Of a stretch of 64,000 nucleotides of DNA, positions 42,202 to 50,386 are shown piece by piece. Position 1 is the stretch's first letter; every line of letters begins with the position of its first letter. Under the pieces are notes generated by a model. The model saw only the letters and a program-made list of their open reading frames with translations. It was not told the DNA's origin and did not search any database. The position numbers and the translations under genes were made by a program. This DNA is from Rhizosphaericola sp047606825 (lineage in GTDB: Bacteria; Bacteroidota; Bacteroidia; Chitinophagales; Chitinophagaceae), in assembly GCA_047606825.1 (NCBI GenBank), contig JASGDY010000087.1, positions 1 to 64,000 of the forward strand, in the 5' to 3' direction.

Positions 42202-42654
42202 ATGGCTTTAGAACAGGATATAATGACGCATCTGAAGGAGGCTATGAAGGCTAAGGACGAGCCTACGCTCCGTGCGTTGCGTGCCATCAAGGCGGAAATC
42301 ATCAAGGCAAAAGTAGAACCAGGTGCCAACGGACAGATTACATCCGAAGGCGAAATCAAGATACTCGCCAAAATGGCAAAGGAACGTCGCGACGCCGCTG
42401 ACCTATACCTAAAACAGAACCGCGAAGACCTCGCACAAAAGGAACAGGAGGAAATCGCCGTCATCGAAAAATTCCTTCCCAAACAATTGACTGCCGAAGA
42501 GCTGACAGCCGAAATCACCAAAATCATTGCCCAAGTAGGTGCGACCTCTCCCGCCGACATGGGAAAAGTGATGGGCGTCGCTTCCAAGGCTTTGGCGGGT
42601 AAGGCCGATGGCCGTGCTATCTCGACCGCCGTCAAAGAACTGTTGTCAAAGTGA
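42202..42654 (+). CDS. GatB/YqeY-domain protein
   Basis: 150 residues, fully helical, matching YqeY: MTHLKEAMKAKDEPTLRALRAIKAEI, AKMAKERRDAADLY and the end GRAISTAVKELL. Related to the tail domain of amidotransferase subunit GatB that contacts tRNA. The free-standing form has an unclear role. Its stop TGA overlaps the GTG start of cvpA (GTGA). Confidence 0.93.
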   Translation: MALEQDIMTHLKEAMKAKDEPTLRALRAIKAEIIKAKVEPGANGQITSEGEIKILAKMAKERRDAADLYLKQNREDLAQKEQEEIAVIEKFLPKQLTAEELTAEITKIIAQVGATSPADMGKVMGVASKALAGKADGRAISTAVKELLSK

Positions 42655-43172
42655 TTATCGACCTGATAGCATTTATCCTATTGGTTCTGGCCATATACAA
42701 AGGCTGGAAAAAAGGACTCGTCGTGGCGGTCTGTTCCGTGTTGGCGGTATTCATCGGACTGATGGCAGCGTTGACGTTTTCGGCTAAGATTTCCGGGTAT
42801 TTCCAGTCCAGGGGCGAGCAGGCGGCGTGGCTACCGTTTTTGGTTTTTGTGCTCGTAATGGTCGTCACGATGTTTTTGGTCCGGATGCTGGCAAACGCTT
42901 TGCAGAAGCTGTTGAAAATCTTGTGTCTGGGTACTTTGAACAGAATAGGCGGTATTTTGTTGTTCCTGTTGGGGTATTTTGCCGTGTACAGCATTATCTT
43001 GTTTTATGCTTCTGGAATTTCATTAATTTCGCCAACCATGATAGGTAACTCCAGGACTTATGCTTACATACAACCTTGGGGACCGACAGCGGTAAAGAGC
43101 ATCGGGCAGTGCATCCCGTGGTTTAAGGGTCTATTGGACACGTTAAGAGCCGGTTTTGAAAAAATGAAGTAA
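42651..43172 (+). CDS. CvpA-family membrane protein
   Basis: 173 residues with four hydrophobic segments; typical start IIDLIAFILLVLAIYKGWKKGL. CvpA was linked to colicin V production and is now tied to envelope stress tolerance. Starts with GTG overlapping the yqeY stop, suggesting translational coupling. Confidence 0.88.
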   Translation: MIIDLIAFILLVLAIYKGWKKGLVVAVCSVLAVFIGLMAALTFSAKISGYFQSRGEQAAWLPFLVFVLVMVVTMFLVRMLANALQKLLKILCLGTLNRIGGILLFLLGYFAVYSIILFYASGISLISPTMIGNSRTYAYIQPWGPTAVKSIGQCIPWFKGLLDTLRAGFEKMK

Positions 43173-43202
43173 TGCAGCAATGGGTTACTGTTGAATAGTA
43201 GT

Positions 43203-43979
43203 ATGAAATACGAGATAAAAACACTGGATAAGTTTAGGTTGGTGGACGAGGGCGCGGGCGATCCGCTGCTGCTGTTGCACGGGCTGTTTGGTGAACTCAG
43301 CAACTTTGAGGACGTAGTAGAACACTTCAAGTACAGGTATCGCGTCATCGTGCCTATCATGCCTTTGCTCGATATGGATCTTATCAATACCAGCGTTTCC
43401 GGCCTGTCCCGGTTTGTCAACCGTCTGGTCGAGATTCTGGACTTGCAGGACATCCATCTTTTGGGTAATTCCCTCGGCGGACACGTGGCACTGATGTATA
43501 TATTGAGACATCCAGAGCGTGTTCGCACGCTCATATTGACGGGGAGTTCTGGTTTGTTTGAAAATGGGATGGGGGACAGCTACCCCAAGCGCGGCGACTA
43601 TGAATACATCAAGAAAAAGTCCGCCATGACATTCTACGACCCCAATATGGCGACCAAGGAACTGGTCGACGAGGTATTTGAAATCACCAATAACCGGATG
43701 AAAGTCATCAAGATTATCGCCTTGGCCAAAAGTGCCATCCGCAACAACCTGGGTGACGAACTGAAAAATATACACCAGCCGACATTGCTGATATGGGGCA
43801 ACAACGACATCGTGACACCACCGTTTGTCGGTGAGGAATTTAAGAAACTGATTCCCAACAGCGAGCTGCATTTCATTGACAAATGCGGTCACGCGCCGAT
43901 GATGGAAGTACCCGATGAATTTAACAAAATACTGGGGCCTTTCCTGGAAAAAAACAGTGTGAAGACGCCCCAGTACTAG
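43203..43979 (+). CDS. Alpha/beta-fold hydrolase
   Basis: 258 residues. Oxyanion motif LLLLHGLFG, nucleophile elbow GNSLGG (Ser at about 102), acid region WGNNDIVTP and catalytic His in KCGHAPMME. Family members include esterases and C-C bond hydrolases; the substrate cannot be told. Start at ATG 43203; the TTG 12 bases upstream is less likely. Third gene of the yqeY-cvpA-hydrolase run. Confidence 0.9.
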   Translation: MKYEIKTLDKFRLVDEGAGDPLLLLHGLFGELSNFEDVVEHFKYRYRVIVPIMPLLDMDLINTSVSGLSRFVNRLVEILDLQDIHLLGNSLGGHVALMYILRHPERVRTLILTGSSGLFENGMGDSYPKRGDYEYIKKKSAMTFYDPNMATKELVDEVFEITNNRMKVIKIIALAKSAIRNNLGDELKNIHQPTLLIWGNNDIVTPPFVGEEFKKLIPNSELHFIDKCGHAPMMEVPDEFNKILGPFLEKNSVKTPQY

Positions 43980-44012
43980 TTGGCAGCTTTTTTAACTTTT
44001 GACCTTAGCGCT

Positions 44013-44672
44013 ATGTTATGTAGACAAATTGCCAAATATGATTACCCCGTAGTCTCCATGTCGCAAAGTCGTGGAGAAGTGGAAAAGGTATTGAAAGACA
44101 ATGGTGGCAAAGCTGTCCCCGTCGTGGCAGATGGTCAATTTATGGGATTCGTGACGGAGGAGATGCTTGGATCTAACAAAGCCGATTCGGTCGCACTTCT
44201 TTTTTCCCATCTCGTGCCGCAAGGCATCGGCGCAGACGACCATGTGTTTCGAGCATTGCGCCTGATGGCACACTTGCACGTGTCCATTATCGCCGTGCTT
44301 TCCCACAATAGGGAATACGTCGGGATAATCACTGCGGAAGATATATTGCCAGCAGTGGCGACGTTGAACGGTCTGGATGATGCACCGGGCGGTTCCGTCA
44401 CTATAGAGATGCGCCGCAGCGAATATTCTTATCGGACGTTGGCCCGGCTCGTGGAAACCAACGATGCCGATATTTTGCAGCTCAATACTTATGTGGAGCA
44501 GGATACGGGACTGTTTATCGTGACCATTAAAGTGAGTAGGGAAGATATTTCGAATATCGTGGCGACATTGCAGCGTTACGACTATACCGTCAGGTATTAT
44601 TTTGGCCAGGAAACCTATGGAAACGAATTAAAAGCCAATTATGATGCGTTGATTAATTATCTCAATATTTGA
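44013..44672 (+). CDS. CBS-domain protein with ACT-like C-terminus
   Basis: 219 residues. Two CBS repeats occupy about 1-130 (AVPVVADGQFMGFVTEEML, then VSIIAVLSHNREYVGIITAEDIL); the rest (RTLARLVETNDADILQLNTY..LFIVTIKVSRED) resembles an ACT fold. Free-standing CBS proteins sense adenine nucleotides or Mg2+. Start at ATG 44013; the earlier TTG start would overlap a TAACTTTTG promoter-like box. Partner not evident. Confidence 0.85.
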   Translation: MLCRQIAKYDYPVVSMSQSRGEVEKVLKDNGGKAVPVVADGQFMGFVTEEMLGSNKADSVALLFSHLVPQGIGADDHVFRALRLMAHLHVSIIAVLSHNREYVGIITAEDILPAVATLNGLDDAPGGSVTIEMRRSEYSYRTLARLVETNDADILQLNTYVEQDTGLFIVTIKVSREDISNIVATLQRYDYTVRYYFGQETYGNELKANYDALINYLNI

Positions 44673-44761
44673 ACAACGCAGGTAGATTTGGTATATAATT
44701 TGGATAGATACTCAGCATACCGAAAACTTTCATTTTTGAACAATTACAAAAAAACAGACAG

Positions 44762-45445
44762 ATGAAATACGTGAAACTACCCTTATTTTCCTTGGTTGCC
44801 GCGGCAACGATTTTCAGCTCTTGCAGTACATGGAACAATGCCAACAAAACCGAACGTGGCGCAGCCGTTGGTGTCGGCGGCGGAGCGATTGCCGGCGGTA
44901 TCATTGGTAAGGCGGCGGGCAACACTGCGTTAGGCGCGATTATCGGTGCCGCAGTCGGCGGCGGTGCCGGTGCCATCATCGGTAAAAAAATGGACAAACA
45001 GGCGGAAGACATCAAGACGCAGGTGCCGGGCGCCAAAGTGGAACGTGTGGATGAAGGCATCACCGTTGAGTTCAGCAGCAATGTCTTGTTTGGTTTTGAC
45101 AGCTATTCTTTGACGGACGCTTCCAAACAGACGCTCAACAGCCTGATAACCATCCTCAACAAATACCCTGACACCAACCTTGAAGTGCAGGGACATACCG
45201 ACAACAAAGGTACCGTAGAATATAACCAAAACCTTTCCGTCAAGAGGGCAAATTCTGTGGCAGACTACCTGAAATCCAATAGTATCGCTGCTTCCCGTAT
45301 CACGACCAAAGGTTACGGCTTGTCCGCACCTAAATATTCCAATGACACGGAAGACGGTCGTGCACAGAACAGAAGGGTCGAGTTCCTTATCACTGCCAAC
45401 GATAAAATGCAGAAGGAAGCGAAACAGCAAGCCGGACAGCAATAG
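44762..45445 (+). CDS. OmpA-family outer-membrane lipoprotein
   Basis: 227 residues. Lipobox (TIFSSC), a glycine-zipper segment (VGGGAIAGGIIGKAAG), and a C-terminal OmpA/MotB peptidoglycan-binding domain (VEVQGHTDNKG-like LEVQGHTDNKG, NQNLSVKRANSVADYL, GRAQNRRVEFLI) with the conserved Asp and Arg that hold meso-diaminopimelate. It ties the outer membrane to the wall, like YiaD. Ends before a clear terminator. Confidence 0.94.
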   Translation: MKYVKLPLFSLVAAATIFSSCSTWNNANKTERGAAVGVGGGAIAGGIIGKAAGNTALGAIIGAAVGGGAGAIIGKKMDKQAEDIKTQVPGAKVERVDEGITVEFSSNVLFGFDSYSLTDASKQTLNSLITILNKYPDTNLEVQGHTDNKGTVEYNQNLSVKRANSVADYLKSNSIAASRITTKGYGLSAPKYSNDTEDGRAQNRRVEFLITANDKMQKEAKQQAGQQ

Positions 45446-45470
45446 ATTTTATAAATGGTCAAAAATTGGT

Positions 45471-45500
45471 AGAGACGGACGATTGTCCGTCTCTTTTTTT
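45471..45500 (+). terminator. Intrinsic terminator after the ompA-like gene
   Basis: AGAGACGGAC, loop GATT, GTCCGTCTCT then six Ts. The last Ts are also part of the next promoter's TTTG box. Confidence 0.9.
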
Positions 45501-45528
45501 GCCAATTCCTATTTTCGTCCTATCTTTG
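45498..45528 (+). promoter_or_regulatory. Promoter of the SAM-riboswitch/metX transcript
   Basis: TTTG (45498-45501), 19 bases, TATCTTTG (45521-45528): a full match to the Bacteroidota consensus, about 20 bases before the riboswitch. Confidence 0.82.
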
Positions 45529-45548
45529 TGCCAGTTCTTTTTCAAACT

Positions 45549-45644
45549 CTTATCAAGAAAGGCAGAGGGATTGGCCCGATGAAGCCTTGGCAACCTCACG
45601 TAAGTGAAAGGTGCCAACTCCAACCACGCAAGTGGACAGATAAG
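45549..45644 (+). promoter_or_regulatory. SAM-I (S-box) riboswitch
   Basis: P1 is formed by CTTATC (45549-45554) and GATAAG (45639-45644). Conserved S-box core words are present in order: GGCAGAGGGA, TGGCCCGATGAAGCC, TTGGCAACC, GGTGCCAA and CTCC. SAM binding should stabilise P1 and favour the terminator downstream, switching off metX when SAM is plentiful. Confidence 0.95.
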
Positions 45645-45690
45645 TCAGCGATTTTGCATAATGGATGTAGTTTACTACAAAAAGATATTG

Positions 45691-45723
45691 TACCCGTCTG
45701 ACTTTTCAGATGGGTATTTTTTT
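45691..45723 (+). terminator. Riboswitch expression-platform terminator
   Basis: TACCCGTCTGA, loop CTTT, TCAGATGGGTA followed by seven Ts. It lies 47 bases after the S-box and before metX. Confidence 0.85.
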
Positions 45724-45767
45724 GCCTTTTACGATAAAATATTGCACGCAGGGAAAACCTCACCCAA

Positions 45768-45843
45768 CCCTCTCTCATTGTTAGGAGAGGGCGTGACGCG
45801 ACTGTTTATTTCCCCGCATGGAGTCCCGCAGGGGACGTTGCGG
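45768..45843. repeat. Two palindromic repeats before metX
   Basis: CCCTCTC...GAGAGGG (45768-45791), a widely dispersed word, and CCGCATGGAGTCCCGC / GCAGGGGAC..TTGCGG (45814-45843), which shares ATGGAGTCCC with the copy at 26773. Confidence 0.6.
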
Positions 45844-45899
45844 AAAAATAGCATTTGGCTTTCAGCGTTAAACGTTTCTGACTTTAAAAATGTATGTAA

Positions 45900-46940
45900 G
45901 TGGCATCTTTACAATTTGAATTTAAAACACCTTTCCGTTTGGAAAGTGGCAAACAGATAGACAATTTTCATCTGGGTTATTCGACTTTCGGTACGCTCAA
46001 TGCGGACAAGACCAATGCCGTCTGGGTGTTCCATGCCTATACTGCCAACAGCGATCCTTTGGAATGGTGGCCCGGATTGGTCGGTTACGGCAGGTTGTTT
46101 GACCCCGAAAAATATTTCGTTATCTGTGTCAATATGCCCGGAAGCTGCTATGGCAGCAGTGGGCCGTTGGACATCAATCCTAGGACCGGAACACCATATT
46201 TCCATGACTTCCCCTTGGTGACGATCAAGGACATGATACGTGCTTATGATTATCTGCGCAGGGATTTGGGTATTGGCAAAATACATATCGGCATCGGTGG
46301 TTCAATGGGAGGTCAACAGCTTCTGGAATGGGCAGCCGAACAACCGGATTTGTTTGAAATCATCATTCCCGTTGCTACCAACGCGCAGCATTCGCCTTGG
46401 GGTATCGCGCACAACACTTCCCAGCGATGGGTCATCGAAAATGACCCGACTTGGAACGACGGTACGGAAAAAGCGGGACTTAACGGTTTGAAAATCGCGC
46501 GCGGCATGGCTCTCTTGACTTACAGGAACTACAAGACTTTTGACCAGACCCAGAAAGGACTGATCGAGGACACGGAGATGCTACCTGTGGACGCATACAA
46601 GTTCCGCGCGTCCTCGTATCTCAACTACCAAGGCCATAAATTCATACAGCGGTTCAACGCTTACAGTTACCATGTGCTGACGCAGGTGATGGATACGCAC
46701 GATATCGGTCGCGGTCGCGGCGGTACCAAGCCGGCGTTGGGTATCATCCAGTCCAAGGCGTTGGTTATCGGCGTTTCATCCGACATCCTGTTCCCTTCGG
46801 AAGAGCAGCAATATATCGCCGACAACATCAATGGCGCACAGTTGGTCATCATTGATTCCCTATATGGGCACGACGGCTTTTTGTTGGAGTTTGAATCCTT
46901 GGGTTATCATATCGAACGGTTTTTAAAAAGTAGTCAGTAA
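45900..46940 (+). CDS. metX: Homoserine O-acetyltransferase
   Basis: 346 residues, alpha/beta hydrolase fold. Nucleophile motif GGSMGGQQ (Ser about residue 141), RGRGGTKPAL in the lid/active-site region, catalytic Asp in SSDILFP and His in GHDGFL. Acetylates L-homoserine with acetyl-CoA, the entry to methionine synthesis by direct sulfhydrylation. Start is GTG at 45900. The SAM-I riboswitch upstream fits this role. Some members use succinyl-CoA, which cannot be excluded by eye. Confidence 0.94.
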   Translation: MASLQFEFKTPFRLESGKQIDNFHLGYSTFGTLNADKTNAVWVFHAYTANSDPLEWWPGLVGYGRLFDPEKYFVICVNMPGSCYGSSGPLDINPRTGTPYFHDFPLVTIKDMIRAYDYLRRDLGIGKIHIGIGGSMGGQQLLEWAAEQPDLFEIIIPVATNAQHSPWGIAHNTSQRWVIENDPTWNDGTEKAGLNGLKIARGMALLTYRNYKTFDQTQKGLIEDTEMLPVDAYKFRASSYLNYQGHKFIQRFNAYSYHVLTQVMDTHDIGRGRGGTKPALGIIQSKALVIGVSSDILFPSEEQQYIADNINGAQLVIIDSLYGHDGFLLEFESLGYHIERFLKSSQ

Positions 46941-46951
46941 GCAACACGGAA

Positions 46952-47061
46952 AAGACGGAGGACGGAAAGCTTTTTGAAAAACCTCGCCCTCGTCTTCTAA
47001 AATGCGAGGGGAGGCTCGAAGCTTTCTTTTTGGTCTTTCGGACTTTCCGTCCCGCGTCTTA
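46952..47061. repeat. 110-base nested palindrome in the metX-hom gap
   Basis: Outer arms AAGACGGAGGACGGAAAG (46952-46969) and CTTTCCGTCCCGCGTCTT (47044-47061) match except two positions. Inside are a second pair GAAAGC/GCTTTC (46965-46970, 47021-47026) and a CCTCG/CGAGG stem. It would form a large RNA hairpin between the two genes. Confidence 0.75.
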
Positions 47062-47089
47062 AATAAACAATCTCAAATCATACATCTAC

Positions 47090-48346
47090 ATGGTTCATCG
47101 CAGAAAATTAGTCATAGGAATGTTTGGTTTTGGTGTGGTTGGCGCGGGTCTGTACCGCATTTTGCAACAGACGCCATCCCTACATGCAGCAATCAAAAAA
47201 GCCTGTATCAAACATCCCGGCAAAAAAAGAAACGCGCCGCTGGAACTCTTTACCAATGACAAAAACGAACTCCTCAACGACAAGGAAATCAACGTCATCG
47301 TGGAAGTCATCGACGATGCCGACGCCGCGTTCGACATTGTGAAAACGGCTTTGCTCAATGGCAAAGCTGTTGTAAGTGCCAGCAAAAAAATGATTGCCGA
47401 ACACCTCCCAGAAATACTGGAACTGCAACAGAAGACCGATCAGCCTTTTCTCTGCGAGTCGGCTGCCTGCGCTTCCATTCCCGTCATCCGCAACCTCGAA
47501 GAATATTACGACAACGATCTATTGCACGCTATCAAGGCGATTGCCAATGGCTCGACCAATTTCATATTGACCAAAATGTTCCAGGACAAACTGGACTTCA
47601 ACGAGGCATTGCTGTTGGCCCAGCAGTTAGGTTTTGCAGAAAGCGACCCCAAACTCGACGTGGAAGGTTACGACGCGTTGAACAAATGGACAATATTGCT
47701 GGCACACGCATACGGTATCGTCACGGCACCGTCCGCTATCGTGTTTACAGGCATCCAAAACATTAGTTTGTTTGATGCCAACGTGGCAAAGGAACGTTCT
47801 TATGAAATCAAGCTCGTCAACCAGGCCGTCAAGCTACTGAACGGGAAAGTGGCAGCTTTTGTATTGCCTCAGTTTGTGGAGTATGACAGCCATCTCGCAT
47901 TTGTACGCAACGAATACAACGGTGTGGTCATTGAGAGCGGGTTTGCGGACAAGCAGTTTTTCTATGGGAAAGGTGCGGGCAGCCTGCCGACCGGTTCTGC
48001 CGTATTGAGCGACATTTCCGCCCTGCGTTACGGCTATAAATATGAATACAAAAAACTTTACTACAACACACCGCTGCAATTGACCAATGATTTTTACTTA
48101 AAGGTCTATGTCAGTTTTGACGAGTTGAAGTCAGTCCATAAAGACGAATTTGAATGGATTGAGGAATGGCACGGTGGTCCCGAAAGAAGTTATCTGGTCG
48201 GCGTCATCTATTTTGACAAGCTCGCAAAATCAAACTGGTGGAAGGAAAACGGCGTTTCGCTTATCGTCATGCCTGACGGCATCGTTGAGGAAATAGACAC
48301 GCGCAATGTCAAAAAGCGTAGTCTGGAACTAGCCGGGTTGAGGTAA
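47090..48346 (+). CDS. hom: Homoserine dehydrogenase
   Basis: 418 residues. N-terminal NAD(P)-binding motif GMFGFGVVGAGLYRIL, the catalytic region with NGSTNFILTKM and the Lys/Asp part ESDPKLDVEGYDALNKW, and SAACASIPVIRNLEEYY. A single-domain enzyme without fused aspartate kinase or clear C-terminal ACT domain. It makes homoserine, the substrate of MetX directly upstream; the pair feeds methionine and threonine synthesis. Confidence 0.95.
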   Translation: MVHRRKLVIGMFGFGVVGAGLYRILQQTPSLHAAIKKACIKHPGKKRNAPLELFTNDKNELLNDKEINVIVEVIDDADAAFDIVKTALLNGKAVVSASKKMIAEHLPEILELQQKTDQPFLCESAACASIPVIRNLEEYYDNDLLHAIKAIANGSTNFILTKMFQDKLDFNEALLLAQQLGFAESDPKLDVEGYDALNKWTILLAHAYGIVTAPSAIVFTGIQNISLFDANVAKERSYEIKLVNQAVKLLNGKVAAFVLPQFVEYDSHLAFVRNEYNGVVIESGFADKQFFYGKGAGSLPTGSAVLSDISALRYGYKYEYKKLYYNTPLQLTNDFYLKVYVSFDELKSVHKDEFEWIEEWHGGPERSYLVGVIYFDKLAKSNWWKENGVSLIVMPDGIVEEIDTRNVKKRSLELAGLR

Positions 48347-48485
48347 TTTCGGATGGGAAGTTTTACAGGGTTGGCACCAAACGCGTGAAACAAACCACCT
48401 TGTATCATCATTCCACGTGCTGTTTGGCATTGTTTTGTTACCTTTCCCTCGATTTTGGCTTCATTTGTAAAAAAGAAAACAAACC

Positions 48486-49190
48486 ATGGAAAAAATCCTT
48501 TCAGTCGATATCGGAGGCACGAACATCAAGGCCGCTGTCCTGGACAAGTCCGGAAAACTGCTGACGGAATACAACAAATTGCCCACTCCCAATCCGGCAA
48601 CGCCCGATACCGTATTGGCGACCGTCAAACAATTGGCAAACGGCCTGGACTTTGACTGTATTGCCTGCGGCTTTCCGGGAAGTGTCAAAAACGGTATTAT
48701 CTATACCGCGCCTAATCTAGGGACGGAATATTGGACCGGTACCGACTGGCCGAAGGTGCTGAAGAAGGCTTTCAAAAAGCCGGCACGTGTCGTCAATGAT
48801 GCCGACATGCTGGGATTGGGTATCGTCAAAGGAAAGGGGCTGGAGATGGTCGTGACATTGGGGACTGGATGTGGAACGGCACTGTACTACGATGGACATT
48901 TGCTCCCGCATCTGGAACTGGCGCACCATCCTGTCAAGAAGGACAAAGACTATGATGAAGTGATTGGCGACAAGGCTCTGAAGTCAAAAGGCAGGAAAAA
49001 GTGGAATAAAGACCTCCAGTATATCCTATCCGTTGTGCGCACGGTCGTTAACTACGACACATTGTATATTGGTGGTGGAAACGCGAAAAAGATAGATTTT
49101 GAACTGGACAAAAACATCCGGATTGTCACCAATCTCGAAGGTATCGACGGGGGTGCCAAGCTATGGGCACTGGAACAATATCCAGGATAA
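48486..49190 (+). CDS. ROK-family sugar kinase, polyphosphate-glucokinase-like
   Basis: 234 residues. Phosphate-1 motif SVDIGGTNIKAAV, GFPGSVKNGIIYTAPNLGT (typical of polyphosphate glucokinases), active-site Asp in VVNDADMLGLG and GTGCGTALYYDGHLLPHLELAH. The zinc-binding CxCGxxGC motif of other ROK proteins is missing, as in PPGK. Probably phosphorylates glucose with polyphosphate or ATP. Stands alone. Confidence 0.88.
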   Translation: MEKILSVDIGGTNIKAAVLDKSGKLLTEYNKLPTPNPATPDTVLATVKQLANGLDFDCIACGFPGSVKNGIIYTAPNLGTEYWTGTDWPKVLKKAFKKPARVVNDADMLGLGIVKGKGLEMVVTLGTGCGTALYYDGHLLPHLELAHHPVKKDKDYDEVIGDKALKSKGRKKWNKDLQYILSVVRTVVNYDTLYIGGGNAKKIDFELDKNIRIVTNLEGIDGGAKLWALEQYPG

Positions 49191-49209
49191 AATAAAAAAT
49201 GGAAAAGTA

Positions 49210-49239
49210 TTTGTTTTGTCATTTAATTTGCTACCTTTG
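49210..49239 (+). promoter_or_regulatory. Promoter of rplU-rpmA
   Basis: TTTG (49210-49213), 18 bases, TACCTTTG (49232-49239); the leader is about 20 bases. Confidence 0.75.
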
Positions 49240-49260
49240 CACTCCTAATTTTCGAAAGTC

Positions 49261-49566
49261 ATGTTTGTAGTAGTAAAAATTGCCGGTCAGCAGTTCAGAG
49301 TAAAAGAGGGCGATACCCTGTATGTACCTCACCTGGCCGCCCAAAACGGAGATAAAGTAGAATTCAATGAAGTTTTGCTGGCTGATACCGACGGCAAGAT
49401 TACGTTGGGAAGCGATATCAAGAATATCGTAAAGGCCGAAGTGTTGAAAGCTTTGGTACAGGACGACAAGGTCATCGCTTATAAACAAAAAAGACGTAAA
49501 GGCTTCCGTAAGAAAATCGGACACAGAGCAGAATATACGCAGATCAAAATCAACAGTATCGCTTAG
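49261..49566 (+). CDS. rplU: 50S ribosomal protein L21
   Basis: 101 residues: FVVVKIAGQQFRVKEGDTLYV at the start and the basic end KRRKGFRKKIGHRAEYTQIKI. Binds 23S rRNA. Pairs with rpmA as almost everywhere in bacteria. Confidence 0.98.
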   Translation: MFVVVKIAGQQFRVKEGDTLYVPHLAAQNGDKVEFNEVLLADTDGKITLGSDIKNIVKAEVLKALVQDDKVIAYKQKRRKGFRKKIGHRAEYTQIKINSIA

Positions 49567-49625
49567 TATATTATACGCGGGCGTTGTTCTTTATTTCATT
49601 ATACATTCTTTAAAATAAAAATATT

Positions 49626-49892
49626 ATGGCACACAAAGTTGGTGAAGGTTCCGTAAAAAACGGTCGTGATTCCAGAAGCAAACGCCTTGGTGTGAAAATA
49701 TATGGTGGTCAGCCTGCTATCGGTGGCAACATCATCCTCCGCCAAAAAGGTACGCGCTATCATGCTGGCAAAAATGTCGGCATCGGTAACGATTTTACCT
49801 TGTTTGCATTGACGGACGGTATTGTTGAGTTCAAGAAAGGCCGTGAAAGTAGGACTTATGTCTCCGTCGTACAGCCGACTCCGGAAGCTTAG
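49626..49892 (+). CDS. rpmA: 50S ribosomal protein L27
   Basis: 88 residues: MAHKVGEGSVKNGRDSRSKR, VKIYGGQPAIGGNIILRQKG and GRESRTYVSV. The N-terminus begins AHK without a cleavable extension, so it reaches the peptidyl-transferase centre directly. Confidence 0.98.
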   Translation: MAHKVGEGSVKNGRDSRSKRLGVKIYGGQPAIGGNIILRQKGTRYHAGKNVGIGNDFTLFALTDGIVEFKKGRESRTYVSVVQPTPEA

Positions 49893-49920
49893 TTATTACA
49901 TCCATATTAAATGATTATCT

Positions 49921-49954
49921 GCGACTGTGTCCCTCGGGCATAGCCGCTTTTTTT
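49921..49954 (+). terminator. Intrinsic terminator after rpmA
   Basis: GCG.CT.TG.CC, loop CTC, GG.CA.AG.CGC, with G-U pairs and one mismatch, followed by seven Ts. Confidence 0.7.
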
Positions 49955-50213
49955 GTTATGGGATGGTGCACAATGTATCCAACTTGTTTTGAAGAGCTGA
50001 TTAAACAATCTGATCGATTCATATTTTTGGTTGTATATCTCAATGATTGGTCTTTATAATTAGCCCAATGTGTATTGTGAAGCAAAAAGGCAGCCCGAAA
50101 GAAATTTGTTAATCCGTCAACTTTTTTGGGGTCATGTCACTTTTTTTGCGTACTGTTTTTAGGTCTACGAACCAGTCACTGTTCCAGTTTTTAGGGTCAA
50201 ACTTATATTTTAA

Positions 50214-50249
50214 ACAAAATCCGCGATATAAAAATATCGCGGATTTTGT
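50214..50249. terminator. Bidirectional terminator-like hairpin
   Basis: ACAAAATCCGCGATAT and its perfect complement around AAAA (50214-50249), A-rich on one side and T-rich on the other, between convergent genes. Confidence 0.75.
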
Positions 50250-50332
50250 TGTAACTAAACCAATTTTAAAGTTTTCTTCTCCGTAATCTCCCGAAGGGTG
50301 TTTTGTGCGGAGGAAATGTCCATTATGTGTTG

Positions 50333-50376
50333 TCGTTTAATTGTGCTTCGTTCGGAACCGAACCACACTTAAACGA
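50333..50376 (-). terminator. Nested hairpin directly after htrA
   Basis: Outer TCGTTTAA.TGTG with CAC.TTAAACGA and inner GTTCGG/CCGAAC. It lies 11 bases after the htrA stop on the minus strand, so it may end or protect that transcript. Confidence 0.5.
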
Positions 50377-50386
50377 ACTTTCAGCT

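Larger units (their letters stand above)
49955..50386. other. Gene-free gap between rpmA and htrA
   Basis: No supported gene in 430 bases. It holds a strong bidirectional hairpin (50214-50249), a copy of the TTCTCCG...CGGAG repeat (50277-50312) and a nested hairpin before htrA (50333-50376). Confidence 0.6.

Noticed and set aside
45768..45791. Second riboswitch terminator before metX
   Set aside because: CCCTCTC/GAGAGGG hairpin has no T tract and is a common dispersed repeat; the riboswitch already has a proper terminator at 45691.
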